Position numbers and translations under genes: made by a program
The notes under the pieces: generated by a model
What the model saw: only the letters and a program-made list of their open reading frames with translations
The model's database searches: none
Told to the model about the DNA's origin: nothing
Part shown: piece by piece, positions 7,979 through 16,673 of the stretch
Layout: each line of letters opens with the position of its first letter
Position numbering within the stretch: the stretch's first letter is position 1
Assembly (NCBI RefSeq): GCF_016213215.1
Contig: NZ_JACRAW010000120.1
Location: 1-51,429 of the forward strand
Length of the DNA: 51,429 nt
Source: Bradyrhizobium sp.
Lineage (GTDB): Bacteria > Pseudomonadota > Alphaproteobacteria > Rhizobiales > Xanthobacteraceae
Direction of reading: 5' to 3'

Positions 7979-9790
7979 ATGACCATCAATATCAACGTTC
8001 CTGATATTCACGAGCTGAAGCCGAGGATCACCGTGTTCGGCGTCGGTGGCGCCGGCGGCAACGCGGTCAACAACATGATCACCGCGGGCCTGCAGGGCGT
8101 CGACTTCGTGGTCGCCAACACCGACGCGCAGGCGCTGACGATGTCGAAGGCGCAGCGCATCGTCCAGATGGGGACGCAGGTTACCCAGGGGTTAGGCGCC
8201 GGCTCGCAGCCGGATGTCGGCGCGGCGGCGGCGGAAGAAGTCATCGATGAGATTCGCGATCACCTCTCGGGCGCCAACATGGTCTTCGTCACCGCGGGCA
8301 TGGGCGGCGGCACCGGCACCGGCGCCGCGCCTGTCATCGCCAAGACCGCGCGCGAAATGGGGATCCTCACCGTCGGCGTGGTGACAAAGCCCTTCCATTT
8401 CGAAGGTGCGCGCCGCATGCGTACCGCGGAGGCGGGCATCGCCAACCTGCACAAGGTGGTCGACACCCTCCTGATCATTCCGAACCAGAACCTGTTCCGG
8501 GTTGCCAACGAGAAGACCACATTTGCCGACGCCTTCGCGATGGCCGATCAGGTGCTCTACTCGGGCGTCGCCTGCATCACCGACCTGATGGTCAAGGAAG
8601 GCCTGATCAACCTCGATTTCGCCGACGTGCGCGCCGTTATGCGCGAGATGGGCAAGGCGATGATGGGCACCGGCGAGGCCTCCGGCGACAAGCGGGCGCT
8701 GACCGCCGCCGAGGCCGCCATCGCCAACCCGCTGATCGACGATTCGTCGATGAAGGGCGCCAGGGGCCTGTTGATCTCGATCACCGGCGGCAAGGACCTG
8801 ACGCTGTTCGAAGTCGACGAAGCCGCCACGCGTATCCGCGAGGAAGTGGATCAGGACGCCAACATCATTGTCGGCGCCACCTTCGACGAGGCGCTCGACG
8901 GCCTGATCCGGGTCTCGGTGGTCGCGACCGGAATCGAGCAGGCGCAGATCGCCCGCAATGCGGCCACGGCCGGCGCCCCCGCGGCCGCCAGCGCTCATGC
9001 CGCTGCCAACTCTCCGGCCGCTCCGGCACCAACGGCGGAAAATCGGCTGGCCGACCTGACCGCGCGGCTGCGTGCCGACAACCAGCGGCTGGCGGAGCGC
9101 GCCCAGAAACTGGAGGCGCACGCTGCTCCGGGAGCCGCTCCGGCTCCGGCGGCTCTGCAGCGCAACCATGTCGAACGGGCGGCCCTTGCCGCGATCGCCG
9201 CAGCCGTTGCGCCCGAAGCTTCGCAAGCCGCCGCGCACGCGCCGGTGCAGCCGGCGTCCTATGGCGACGTCACGGTTCGCCCGATCGCGCAGAAGCCTTC
9301 GCTGTTTCCCGAACCCGAGGCGGCCCCCAGCGCGACAAATGAGCCGCTGACTCCCGAGAACTTCATCCCGCCGCCGGCCGAACGTCCGCCGGGCCGCGCG
9401 CCGCGCATGCCGAAGTTCGAGGATCTGCCGATGCCGGCCCAGGCCGAGATCAGGCAGGCGCGTGGCGAGGTCGAGGAGGACATTCCGCAGAAGACCCGCC
9501 TGTCACTTCTGCAGCGGCTCGCCAATGTCGGCCTCGGCCGCCGCGACGAAGAGAACGAGCCGCCGATTGCGGCTAGATCCGCAGGTCCGGCGATGCCGTC
9601 CCTGCCGGAGCGGAGGCCGCAGCGCACGGTTACCCAGCAGATCGCGACCAACGAGCCGGTATCAGAATATGCCCGTCGGCCGGCGCCGCAGGGATTGGAC
9701 CAGCATGGCCGCCCGGCGCCTGTTGCGCCTGCGCCACAGGCTGACGACCATCTCGATATCCCCGCCTTCCTGCGCCGTCAGGCAACCTGA
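7979..9790 (+). CDS. ftsZ: Cell division GTPase FtsZ with long C-terminal linker
   Basis: Tubulin-like GTPase that forms the Z ring. The GTPase core covers about residues 10-325, with GVGGAGGNAVNNM near the N-terminus and the tubulin signature GGGTGTG at 109-115. A Pro/Ala-rich linker of about 265 residues follows, and the protein ends in the conserved FtsA-binding peptide DIPAFLRR (593-600). At 603 aa it is far longer than E. coli FtsZ (383 aa) but normal for the Rhizobiales form. The ATG at 7979 follows a GAGAGG ribosome-binding site. A hairpin terminator lies just downstream. Confidence 0.97.
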   Translation: MTININVPDIHELKPRITVFGVGGAGGNAVNNMITAGLQGVDFVVANTDAQALTMSKAQRIVQMGTQVTQGLGAGSQPDVGAAAAEEVIDEIRDHLSGANMVFVTAGMGGGTGTGAAPVIAKTAREMGILTVGVVTKPFHFEGARRMRTAEAGIANLHKVVDTLLIIPNQNLFRVANEKTTFADAFAMADQVLYSGVACITDLMVKEGLINLDFADVRAVMREMGKAMMGTGEASGDKRALTAAEAAIANPLIDDSSMKGARGLLISITGGKDLTLFEVDEAATRIREEVDQDANIIVGATFDEALDGLIRVSVVATGIEQAQIARNAATAGAPAAASAHAAANSPAAPAPTAENRLADLTARLRADNQRLAERAQKLEAHAAPGAAPAPAALQRNHVERAALAAIAAAVAPEASQAAAHAPVQPASYGDVTVRPIAQKPSLFPEPEAAPSATNEPLTPENFIPPPAERPPGRAPRMPKFEDLPMPAQAEIRQARGEVEEDIPQKTRLSLLQRLANVGLGRRDEENEPPIAARSAGPAMPSLPERRPQRTVTQQIATNEPVSEYARRPAPQGLDQHGRPAPVAPAPQADDHLDIPAFLRRQAT

Positions 9791-9818
9791 CGATCGTTAC
9801 AATTGTGGTGATGAAAAG

Positions 9819-9851
9819 GGTCCCGGCGCTTCCTCGCCGGGACCTTTCCTT
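9819..9851 (+). terminator. Rho-independent terminator after ftsZ
   Basis: GGTCCCGGCG (9819-9828) pairs perfectly with CGCCGGGACC (9835-9844) around a 6-nt loop. TTTCCTT follows, and AAAA precedes the stem. It lies 28 nt after the ftsZ stop and likely ends the dcw transcript. Confidence 0.85.
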
Positions 9852-10120
9852 TACCGGAATAGCCAACCGGCTCGCAGGCAAGTACCTGATTTAAATGATT
9901 AATTATCGCTTTCGTGATGCAATTGAGTTGCAAGTGCCTTTCGCGGCGTGGCGCAATTTGGCGCGAATGCGGCAGAGTTGGGGTAACAATTAGTAAAAAA
10001 GCGTGAGTTGGCGCTGTTTGGGGCAAAGTTTATGGTTCGCCATGACTTGGGGATGTCGAGATTCGGAACGGCCCTAACGGCCAACGGGTCTTTGCATAAG
10101 TCGTGTGGGCGGGTCTTGGA
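9852..10120. other. AT-rich lpxC leader region
   Basis: No gene was found between the ftsZ terminator and lpxC. The region holds an AT-rich stretch (about 9888-9906, TTTAAATGATTAATTA) and, further on, repeated short words: GGCGC twice around AATTT near 9950, and GAGTTG at 9975 and 10005. These could be operator half-sites for the lpxC promoter, but no promoter could be assigned with confidence. Confidence 0.4.
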
Positions 10121-11080
10121 ATGAAATTCAGCCGGCAAACAACGCTTAGGGCGCAGGCCACCGTGTCGGGCGTCGGCGTCCATTCGGGGCTTCCTGTCAA
10201 TTTGACCATCGGGCCTGCACCGGTTGACGCGGGCTTTGTTTTTATCCGTACCGGCCTTGATGGTTGCGACCGCGAAGTGCAGGCGACCGCCACCTCGGTA
10301 ATCGCGACCGACTTTGCAACCGTCCTCGGCGACCGCGAAGGTCCGCTTGTTTCCACCGCCGAGCACGTGCTCGCTGCACTGCGGGGCATGGGCGTCGACA
10401 ACGCCACCATCGAGATCGATGGACCGGAAGTGCCGATCATGGACGGCAGCGCGGCCGACTTTGTTGCCGCGATCGAGCAGGCTGGAATCATCACCCAATC
10501 GGCGCCACGCCGCTTCATCCAGGTGCTCAAGCCGGTTCAGGTCGCAATGGGTGACTCCTTCGGGGAATTGCGGCCTCATGCGGCTGGATTCCGCGCCGAA
10601 GTAGAGATCGACTTCGCCAACCCGCTGATCGGCCGGCAGAAGTACACGCTCGATCTCGGTGCAGAGCGGTTCCGTCGTGAAATCGCCCGTGCTCGTACCT
10701 TCGGTCTCATGTGCGATGTGGCGCGGCTCTGGGGCGCCGGATTCGCGCTCGGCGCCTCCTTCGAGAATTCCGTCGTGTTTGACGACACCCGCCTGCTCAA
10801 TACCGATGGGTTGCGCTACAGGGACGAATGCGTTCGCCACAAGATGCTGGACGTGATCGGCGATCTTGCGCTCGCCGGCCTGCCGCTGCTCGCGGCCTAT
10901 CGCTCGGTTCGCGGCGGTCACAAGCTCAACCATGCCGTGCTGACGGCGCTTTTGGCCGACCGCAGCGCCTGGCGGGTGGTCGAGGGCGAAGCCGCGCGTC
11001 GTTCGCGGACGCATGCCGAAGCAGGCAGCGGGATCATGGGCGGCATGATCGCCCCGGCCTACGGGCCGGACGTTTCCTGA
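10121..11080 (+). CDS. lpxC: UDP-3-O-acyl-N-acetylglucosamine deacetylase
   Basis: Zinc-dependent deacetylase that commits UDP-acyl-GlcNAc to lipid A synthesis. The 319-aa protein has the zinc-binding histidine in STAEHVLAAL, the HKMLDVIGDL motif that supplies the other His and Asp ligands, and the catalytic-region RGGHKLNHAVL. The ATG at 10121 (MKFSRQTTL) fits the family start; an in-frame ATG at 10103 adds six unlikely residues. As is common in alphaproteobacteria it follows ftsZ, here with its own upstream region after the terminator. Confidence 0.95.
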   Translation: MKFSRQTTLRAQATVSGVGVHSGLPVNLTIGPAPVDAGFVFIRTGLDGCDREVQATATSVIATDFATVLGDREGPLVSTAEHVLAALRGMGVDNATIEIDGPEVPIMDGSAADFVAAIEQAGIITQSAPRRFIQVLKPVQVAMGDSFGELRPHAAGFRAEVEIDFANPLIGRQKYTLDLGAERFRREIARARTFGLMCDVARLWGAGFALGASFENSVVFDDTRLLNTDGLRYRDECVRHKMLDVIGDLALAGLPLLAAYRSVRGGHKLNHAVLTALLADRSAWRVVEGEAARRSRTHAEAGSGIMGGMIAPAYGPDVS

Positions 11081-11342
11081 AGGCCAGTTCCTGAAAGCCA
11101 AGTTGTTCTGAAAGCAAGGCGCGAATCGGCCGAGGCCGTTTCCACGCCTGCTCCTGGTAACCATCATCTGGTCGTGCCGCCTTAATCCCGGCGAAATGCC
11201 TCCCTATCCGGTTGGTTAACGATCGTTTTTCGGTTAAACGGGCTTGGTCGCATGGCAGGGCGCCATCGGCCGCGCCAATCATTGCCTTGGGCCGCGTTTT
11301 CGGGGCGGCGGGCACCGCATTACAGGGCGTCAGGTCTCATTC

Positions 11343-12227
11343 ATGTCGGCACAGCGTATGACGCGCGGATTACCCAGGGTTTCGCCTCAGGCACGCTCGC
11401 TGCGGCTCGTGGCCGGCCTGTTCATGATGGGCCTTCCCTTGGGCGGCTGCTCCGAAATGTGGGACAAGTTCACCGCGAAGGACGACACCTTCGTCGAGGT
11501 GCCTGCAGACAAGCTCTACAATGAGGGCTTGTATATGATGAACGAGAAGAAGGATCCGAAGGGCGCGTCGAAGAAATTCGAGGAAGTCGACCGGCAGCAT
11601 CCTTACTCGGACTGGGCCCGCAAATCCTTGCTGATGTCGGCTTACTCCTTCTACCAGGCAGGCGATTATGACAACTGCATCGGCGCTGCGACGCGCTATG
11701 TGACCCTTCACCCCGGCAGTTCGGATGCCGCTTACGCGCAGTATCTGATCGCCGCCTCGCATTACGACCAGATTCCGGACATCAGCCGCGACCAGAGCCG
11801 CACCGAGAAGGCGATCGCCGCGCTCGAAGAAGTGATTCGCAAATACCCGAACTCCGAATACGCCGCCAACGCCAAGGCCAAGCTGGAAGGCGCGCGCGAC
11901 CAGCTTGCGGGTCGCGAGATGAATGTCGGCCGCTATTACATGCAGAAGCGCGACTACACGGCGGCGATCAACCGCTTCAAGACCGTGGTCACGCAGTATC
12001 AGACCACCCGGCATGTCGAGGAAGCGCTGGCGCGCCTGACCGAAGCCTATATGGCCATCGGCATCGTCGGCGAGGCGCAGACCGCCGCGGCGGTACTTGG
12101 GCACAATTTTCCCGACAGCCGCTGGTACAAGGACGCGTATAATCTAGTAAAGTCCGGCGGTCTCGAGCCGAGCGAGAATCAAGGCTCCTGGATGAGCAGG
12201 GCCTTCAGGAAAATGGGTCTCGGCTAG
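11343..12227 (+). CDS. bamD: Outer-membrane assembly lipoprotein BamD (ComL/YfiO family)
   Basis: BamD is the essential lipoprotein of the BAM complex that inserts beta-barrels into the outer membrane. The start at 11343 gives a lipoprotein signal peptide with a hydrophobic core and lipobox LGGC (Cys about residue 37); the in-frame ATG at 11244 adds 33 unrelated residues. The mature part is helical with TPR-like repeats (YNEGLYMMNEKKDPKGASKK, then AYSFYQAGDYDN, LARLTEAYMAIG). Length 294 aa, typical. It sits 13 nt before recN. Confidence 0.93.
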   Translation: MSAQRMTRGLPRVSPQARSLRLVAGLFMMGLPLGGCSEMWDKFTAKDDTFVEVPADKLYNEGLYMMNEKKDPKGASKKFEEVDRQHPYSDWARKSLLMSAYSFYQAGDYDNCIGAATRYVTLHPGSSDAAYAQYLIAASHYDQIPDISRDQSRTEKAIAALEEVIRKYPNSEYAANAKAKLEGARDQLAGREMNVGRYYMQKRDYTAAINRFKTVVTQYQTTRHVEEALARLTEAYMAIGIVGEAQTAAAVLGHNFPDSRWYKDAYNLVKSGGLEPSENQGSWMSRAFRKMGLG

Positions 12228-12240
12228 GAAGCTGAGTCTC

Positions 12241-13914
12241 ATGCTGGCGCGTCTGTCGATCCGCGACATCGTCCTGATCGAACGGCTCGATATAGAGTTT
12301 TCCCGTGGCCTCGCAGTCCTGACCGGCGAGACCGGGGCGGGCAAATCCATCCTGCTTGATGCTTTCGCGCTGGCGCTGGGCGGCCGCGGCGACGCCGGCC
12401 TCGTTCGCCATGGTGCGGAGCAGGGGCAGGTCACAGCCGTCTTCGACGTGCCGAAACGCCACCCGGCCACCGCGATCCTTGCCGGGAATGGGCTCGAGGA
12501 CACCGGCGAGATGATTCTGCGGCGGGTTCAGTTTGCCGACGGCCGCACCCGCGCTTTCATCAACGACCAGGCGATCAGCGTGCAGACGTTGAAAGCGGTC
12601 GGCTCCGCGCTGGTCGAGATCCACGGCCAGCACGATGAGCGCGCGCTGGTCGATGCGGCCACCCATCGCCGCCTGCTAGATGCCTTCGCGGGGCTCGAGA
12701 AGGACGTTGCCGCCGTGGAAGAACTCTGGGAGGCCCGCCGCGCCGCCAACAGCGCGCTGGAGCAGCATCGGGCCAGCATGGAGCGCGCCGCGCGCGAGGC
12801 GGACTACCTGCGCCACGCCGCCGACGAACTGAAAGCCCTGGCGCCGAAGGACGGCGAGGAGACGGCCCTTGCCGAACGGCGGACTGTCATGATGCAGGGC
12901 GAGAAGATCGCCGGCGATCTGCGCGAGGCACAGGAGACGGTGAGCGGGGATCATTCGCCGATCGCAGCCTTGTCGGCCGCGGTGCGCCGTCTCGAGCGGC
13001 GCGGCGTAAGCTCGCCGGCCCTCGTCGAGCCCGCGGTGAAGGCGATCGACGCTGCGATCAACTCGCTGGAGGAAGCCGATCAGCATCTGGCCGCGGCGCT
13101 TGCCGCAACCGATTTCGACCCTGCGGAACTGGAGCGCATCGAGGAGCGGCTGTTCGCGCTGCGCGGCGCCTCGCGCAAATATTCGACGCCGGTCGACGGT
13201 CTCGCCGAGCTTGCTGCGAAATTCGCTGCCGACGTGGCGTTGATCGATGCGGGCGCCGAGCAGTTGAAGAAGCTCGAGAGCGCGGCAACGCAAGCCGACC
13301 AGCGCTATGGCACCGCCGCCGCCAGACTTTCCGCCGCCCGGGCAAATTCCGCGGACAAGCTCAACAAGGCGGTGAACGCCGAGCTGGCGCCGCTCAAGCT
13401 CGAACGCGCCAGGTTCATGACCCAGGTGGAGAGTGATCCGAAAGCGCCGGGACCGCAGGGCTTTGATCGCGTCGAATTCTGGGTGCAGACCAATCCGGGC
13501 ACCAAGCCCGGCCCCTTGATGAAGGTGGCCTCCGGCGGCGAGCTGTCGCGTTTCCTGCTGGCGCTGAAGGTCGTGCTGTCGGACCGCGGATCGGCGCCGA
13601 CGCTGGTGTTCGATGAAATCGATACCGGGGTGGGCGGCGCGGTTGCGGACGCCATCGGGGCTCGCCTGGCGCGGCTCGCCGGCAAGGTGCAGGTGATGGC
13701 GGTGACACACGCGCCGCAGGTCGCTGCAAGGGCCGACCAGCACCTTCTGATTTCCAAGGACTCGCTCGACAGGGGCAAGCGCGTTGCCACCCGCGTCAAT
13801 GCGCTCGCTGCCGACCACCGTCGCGAGGAGATCGCCCGCATGCTCGCCGGCGCCGAGATCACGGCCGAGGCGAGGGCCGCCGCCGAGCGGCTGCTGCGCG
13901 CCGCGACGGCATAG
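12241..13914 (+). CDS. recN: DNA repair protein RecN
   Basis: SMC-like ATPase that acts in double-strand break repair. The 557-aa protein has an N-terminal Walker A (TGETGAGKSILLDA, about residues 29-42), a central coiled-coil stretch with alternating Ala/Glu/Arg (about 155-380), the ABC signature SGGELSRF, and the Walker B FDEIDTGVGG near the C-terminus. The start is 13 nt after bamD, so the two are probably co-transcribed. No LexA-like box was seen directly upstream. An 81-bp palindromic repeat begins 9 nt after the stop. Confidence 0.95.
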   Translation: MLARLSIRDIVLIERLDIEFSRGLAVLTGETGAGKSILLDAFALALGGRGDAGLVRHGAEQGQVTAVFDVPKRHPATAILAGNGLEDTGEMILRRVQFADGRTRAFINDQAISVQTLKAVGSALVEIHGQHDERALVDAATHRRLLDAFAGLEKDVAAVEELWEARRAANSALEQHRASMERAAREADYLRHAADELKALAPKDGEETALAERRTVMMQGEKIAGDLREAQETVSGDHSPIAALSAAVRRLERRGVSSPALVEPAVKAIDAAINSLEEADQHLAAALAATDFDPAELERIEERLFALRGASRKYSTPVDGLAELAAKFAADVALIDAGAEQLKKLESAATQADQRYGTAAARLSAARANSADKLNKAVNAELAPLKLERARFMTQVESDPKAPGPQGFDRVEFWVQTNPGTKPGPLMKVASGGELSRFLLALKVVLSDRGSAPTLVFDEIDTGVGGAVADAIGARLARLAGKVQVMAVTHAPQVAARADQHLLISKDSLDRGKRVATRVNALAADHRREEIARMLAGAEITAEARAAAERLLRAATA

Positions 13915-13922
13915 CTTGGTAC

Positions 13923-14003
13923 CGTCATTCCGGGGCGCTGCGAAGCATCGAACCCGGAATCTCGAGATTTCGGGTTCGGTCCTGCGACCGCCCCGGAATG
14001 ACG
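13923..14003. repeat. Nested palindromic repeat, copy 1
   Basis: The outer arms CGTCATTCCGGGGCG (13923-13937) and CGCCCCGGAATGACG (13989-14003) are perfect inverted repeats of 15 bp. A second near-perfect palindrome sits inside, with GAACCCG and CGGGTTC arms centred on CTCGAG, followed by a small CGGTC/GACCG hairpin. The element would fold as a cloverleaf. It is closely related to the copy at 14316-14394. Confidence 0.9.
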
Positions 14004-14006
14004 TTC

Positions 14007-14294
14007 TCAATTGCAGATCGAATCGTACAGGTCATCCCAGTTCGGGTTATTCTTTTCGATCAGTTTGGTTTTCCAAGCACGCTTCCATTTCTTCAGCTCC
14101 TTCTCACGCGTTATCGCCGAGACGGGGTCGTTATAGATTTCGAACCAGACCAACCGCGTGATATTGTATTTGGATGTGAAGCCGGAGACGGCCTTTGATC
14201 GGTGTTCAAAGATGCGGCGGATGATGTCATTTGTGACGCCGACATAGATTGCCCCATCTCGTCGGCTTGCTAGGATATAGACGTCGTATGCCAT
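14007..14294 (-). CDS. GIY-YIG family nuclease (YhbQ/UPF0213-like), inside a repeat pair
   Basis: Small single-domain nuclease fold of 95 aa. The signature is present as DVYILASRR followed by AIYVGVTND, then RRIFEHR and a late EKELKKWKR helix with the family glutamate. The start at 14294 (MAYDVYIL) fits the domain; an upstream in-frame ATG at 14330 lies within the flanking repeat. The gene is wedged between two near-identical palindromes with 3 nt and 21 nt of separation, and splits recN from ligA. Its base composition is less GC-rich than its neighbours, which suggests transfer. The cellular role of this family is not settled. Confidence 0.85.
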   Translation of the reverse strand: MAYDVYILASRRDGAIYVGVTNDIIRRIFEHRSKAVSGFTSKYNITRLVWFEIYNDPVSAITREKELKKWKRAWKTKLIEKNNPNWDDLYDSICN

Positions 14295-14315
14295 GAGACG
14301 CGATTCCCACCACAT

Positions 14316-14394
14316 CGTTATTCCGGGCACGCGAAGCGCGAACCCGGAACCTCGAGATTCCGGGTTCGGTCCTGCGGACCGCCCCGGAATGACG
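14316..14394. repeat. Nested palindromic repeat, copy 2
   Basis: This copy has the same layout and orientation as the element at 13923-14003. The outer arms are CGTTATTCCGGG and CCCCGGAATGACG. The inner 28-bp near-palindrome (14340-14367) is centred on CTCGAG with GAACCCGGAA and TTCCGGGTTC arms. A CGGTCCTGCGGACCG hairpin follows. The repeat ends 17 nt before ligA and lies just upstream of the GIY-YIG gene. Confidence 0.9.
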
Positions 14395-14411
14395 GATCAA
14401 TAGTCTTTCGC

Positions 14412-16559
14412 ATGATAGCAAGAGCAAAATCCAAAACCCTTCCCGACGTCGCCGATCTCACCAAGGCCCAGGCCAAGGTGGAGTGGAAACGGCTGGCGCT
14501 CGAGATCGAGGGACACGACCGGCGCTATTACCAGGAAGACGCGCCAAATATTAGCGATGCCGAATATGACGCGCTGCGCGGTCGCCTCAAAGCCATCGAA
14601 AAGCGCTTTCCCGAATTCGTCACCGCCGAGTCGCCGACGCAGAAGGTCGGCGCGGCGCCGTCCGGGCGGTTCAAGAAAATCCGCCATGCGGTCCCGATGC
14701 TGTCGCTTGACAATGCCTTTGCCGAGGAGGACGTGCGCGATTTCGTCGGCCGCATCGAGCGCTTCCTCAAGCTGACGGATGCGAAGATCGACCTTTCCGC
14801 CGAGCCGAAGATCGACGGCCTGTCGATGTCGCTGCGCTACGAAGACGGCGAACTCGTCACCGCCGCGACGCGCGGCGACGGCGCCGAGGGCGAGGACGTC
14901 ACCGCCAACATCCGCACGCTCGAAGACGTGCCGCAGAAGCTGCATGGCCGCAACGTGCCCGAGATCTGCGAGGTGCGCGGCGAGGTCTACATGACCAAGA
15001 AGGCCTTCCTTGCGCTCAACGAGCGGCAGAAGGCGGCCGGCGACACCATCTTCGCCAACCCGCGCAACTCGGCGGCCGGATCGCTGCGCCAGAAGGACCC
15101 GGCCATCACCGCAACGAGACCACTAGGCTTTTTCGCCTATTCCTGGGGCGAAATGAGCGGGATGCCGGAGGAGACGCAGACCGGCATGATTCACTGGTTC
15201 GAGCGCTGCGGCTTCAAGACCAATCCGCTGACCAAACTGTGCCATTCGGTCGAGCAGTTGCTGGCCTTCCATCGCAAGATCGAGGAGCAGCGCGCCGCGC
15301 TCGACTATGACATCGACGGCGTCGTCTACAAGGTCGATCGCATCGACTGGCAGGAGCGTCTCGGCTTCGTATCGCGCACGCCGCGCTGGGCGATCGCCCA
15401 CAAGTTCCCGGCCGAGCGCGCCATGACCGTGTTGCGCGATATCGAGATCCAGGTCGGGCGTACCGGCTCGCTCACACCGGTCGGCAAGCTCGAGCCCGTC
15501 GGAGTCGGCGGTGTGATCGTGCAGAACGTCACCTTGCACAACGAGGATTATATCCGCGGCATCGGCGGCAAGGGCGAGAAGCTGCGCGAGGGGCGCGACA
15601 TCCGGATCGGCGACACCGTGGTGATCCAGCGCGCCGGCGACGTCATTCCGCAGGTCGTCGACGTCGTGATCGAGAAGCGGCCGAAAGATGCCAAACCATA
15701 CCATTTTCCGAAGAAGTGCCCGTGTTCGCTGCACACCGACGTCGTGCGCGAGGAAACCGCGACCGGTGAGGAGGGCGCCCGCGCGCGCTGCACCGGCGAA
15801 TTCGCCTGCCCGTTCCAGAAGATCGAGCACCTCAAGCTGTTTGCCTCCCGCCGCGCCTTCGACATCGACGGTCTCGGCGAAAAGCAAATCGAGTTCTTCT
15901 TCGAGCAGGGCTGGGTCAAGGAGCCCGCCGACATCTTCACGCTTTCCGAGCGCAACGCGAGCATCAAGCTCGAGGAGATCGAAGGCTACGGCGAGACCTC
16001 GGTACGCAACCTTTTCAATGCCATCGAGCAGCGGCGCCGTATTCCACTCGAACGCTTCATCTACGCGCTCGGCATGCGCCATGTCGGCGAGACCACGGCG
16101 CTGGCGCTGGCGCGGGGCTACGGCTCCTGGGACGCGGTCCACGACGCCTGCATGAAAGTCGCCAAGGGCGATGAAGATGCGATCGTCGAGATGGATGCGC
16201 TCGACCAGATCGGCGATACCGTGATCAGGAGCATCGCCGCCTATTTCGGCGAGAGCCATAACCGCGGCATCGTCGAGCGGCTGACCGGGCAGGTCGATAT
16301 CCTGGACGCCGAAAAGCCGAAGAGTAATTCGGCAATTGCCGGCAAGACCGTGGTGTTCACCGGAACGCTGGAGCGCATGACGCGCGACGAGGCAAAAGCG
16401 ACCGCCGAGCGGCTGGGTGCCAAGGTCTCCGGTTCGGTATCGAAGAAAACGGATTATGTGGTCGCGGGTCCCGGCGCCGGTTCGAAACTGGCGGAGGCCA
16501 AGAAGCACGGCGTCACCGTGCTGACCGAGGACGAGTGGCTCAAGCTGATCGGGGAGTGA
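14412..16559 (+). CDS. ligA: NAD-dependent DNA ligase
   Basis: LigA seals nicks during replication and repair with NAD as cofactor. The 715-aa protein has the N-terminal Ia domain with HDRRYYQEDAP, the adenylation motif PKIDG with catalytic Lys133, an OB-fold, a zinc finger (CPC...C...C about residues 435-475), a helix-hairpin-helix region, and a C-terminal BRCT domain (about 640-715). All expected parts are intact. The start lies 17 nt after a palindromic repeat, so that repeat forms most of the leader. Confidence 0.97.
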   Translation: MIARAKSKTLPDVADLTKAQAKVEWKRLALEIEGHDRRYYQEDAPNISDAEYDALRGRLKAIEKRFPEFVTAESPTQKVGAAPSGRFKKIRHAVPMLSLDNAFAEEDVRDFVGRIERFLKLTDAKIDLSAEPKIDGLSMSLRYEDGELVTAATRGDGAEGEDVTANIRTLEDVPQKLHGRNVPEICEVRGEVYMTKKAFLALNERQKAAGDTIFANPRNSAAGSLRQKDPAITATRPLGFFAYSWGEMSGMPEETQTGMIHWFERCGFKTNPLTKLCHSVEQLLAFHRKIEEQRAALDYDIDGVVYKVDRIDWQERLGFVSRTPRWAIAHKFPAERAMTVLRDIEIQVGRTGSLTPVGKLEPVGVGGVIVQNVTLHNEDYIRGIGGKGEKLREGRDIRIGDTVVIQRAGDVIPQVVDVVIEKRPKDAKPYHFPKKCPCSLHTDVVREETATGEEGARARCTGEFACPFQKIEHLKLFASRRAFDIDGLGEKQIEFFFEQGWVKEPADIFTLSERNASIKLEEIEGYGETSVRNLFNAIEQRRRIPLERFIYALGMRHVGETTALALARGYGSWDAVHDACMKVAKGDEDAIVEMDALDQIGDTVIRSIAAYFGESHNRGIVERLTGQVDILDAEKPKSNSAIAGKTVVFTGTLERMTRDEAKATAERLGAKVSGSVSKKTDYVVAGPGAGSKLAEAKKHGVTVLTEDEWLKLIGE

Positions 16560-16568
16560 CATCATTCA

Positions 16569-16653
16569 TCGTCGCGAGGCGCGCAGCGGACCAAGCAATC
16601 CAGACTGTGACCGCGGAAGCATTCTGGATTGCGTCGCTTCGCTCGCAATGACG
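16569..16653. repeat. REP-like palindromic repeat after ligA
   Basis: GCAATCCAGA (16595-16604) is perfectly inverted as TCTGGATTGC (16623-16632). Less exact outer arms contain the words TCGCGAGGCGC and GCGTCGCTTCGCTCGCAATGACG-like sequence. This family differs from the recN/ligA repeat. It lies between the convergent ligA and MFS genes, where it may also act as a transcription stop. Confidence 0.8.
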
Positions 16654-16673
16654 GAGTTCGTGTCTTCCCTCTT

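Noticed and set aside
11216..11236. Two GGTTAA words upstream of bamD as a CtrA site
   Set aside because: The TTAA cores are separated by 13 nt, not the required 7, so the CtrA consensus is not met.
12676..14010. Long minus-strand frame (444 aa) opposite recN
   Set aside because: Antisense shadow of recN that also runs through the palindromic repeat; no domain seen.
15123..16565. Long minus-strand frame (480 aa) opposite ligA
   Set aside because: Antisense shadow of ligA; no motif or start signal.
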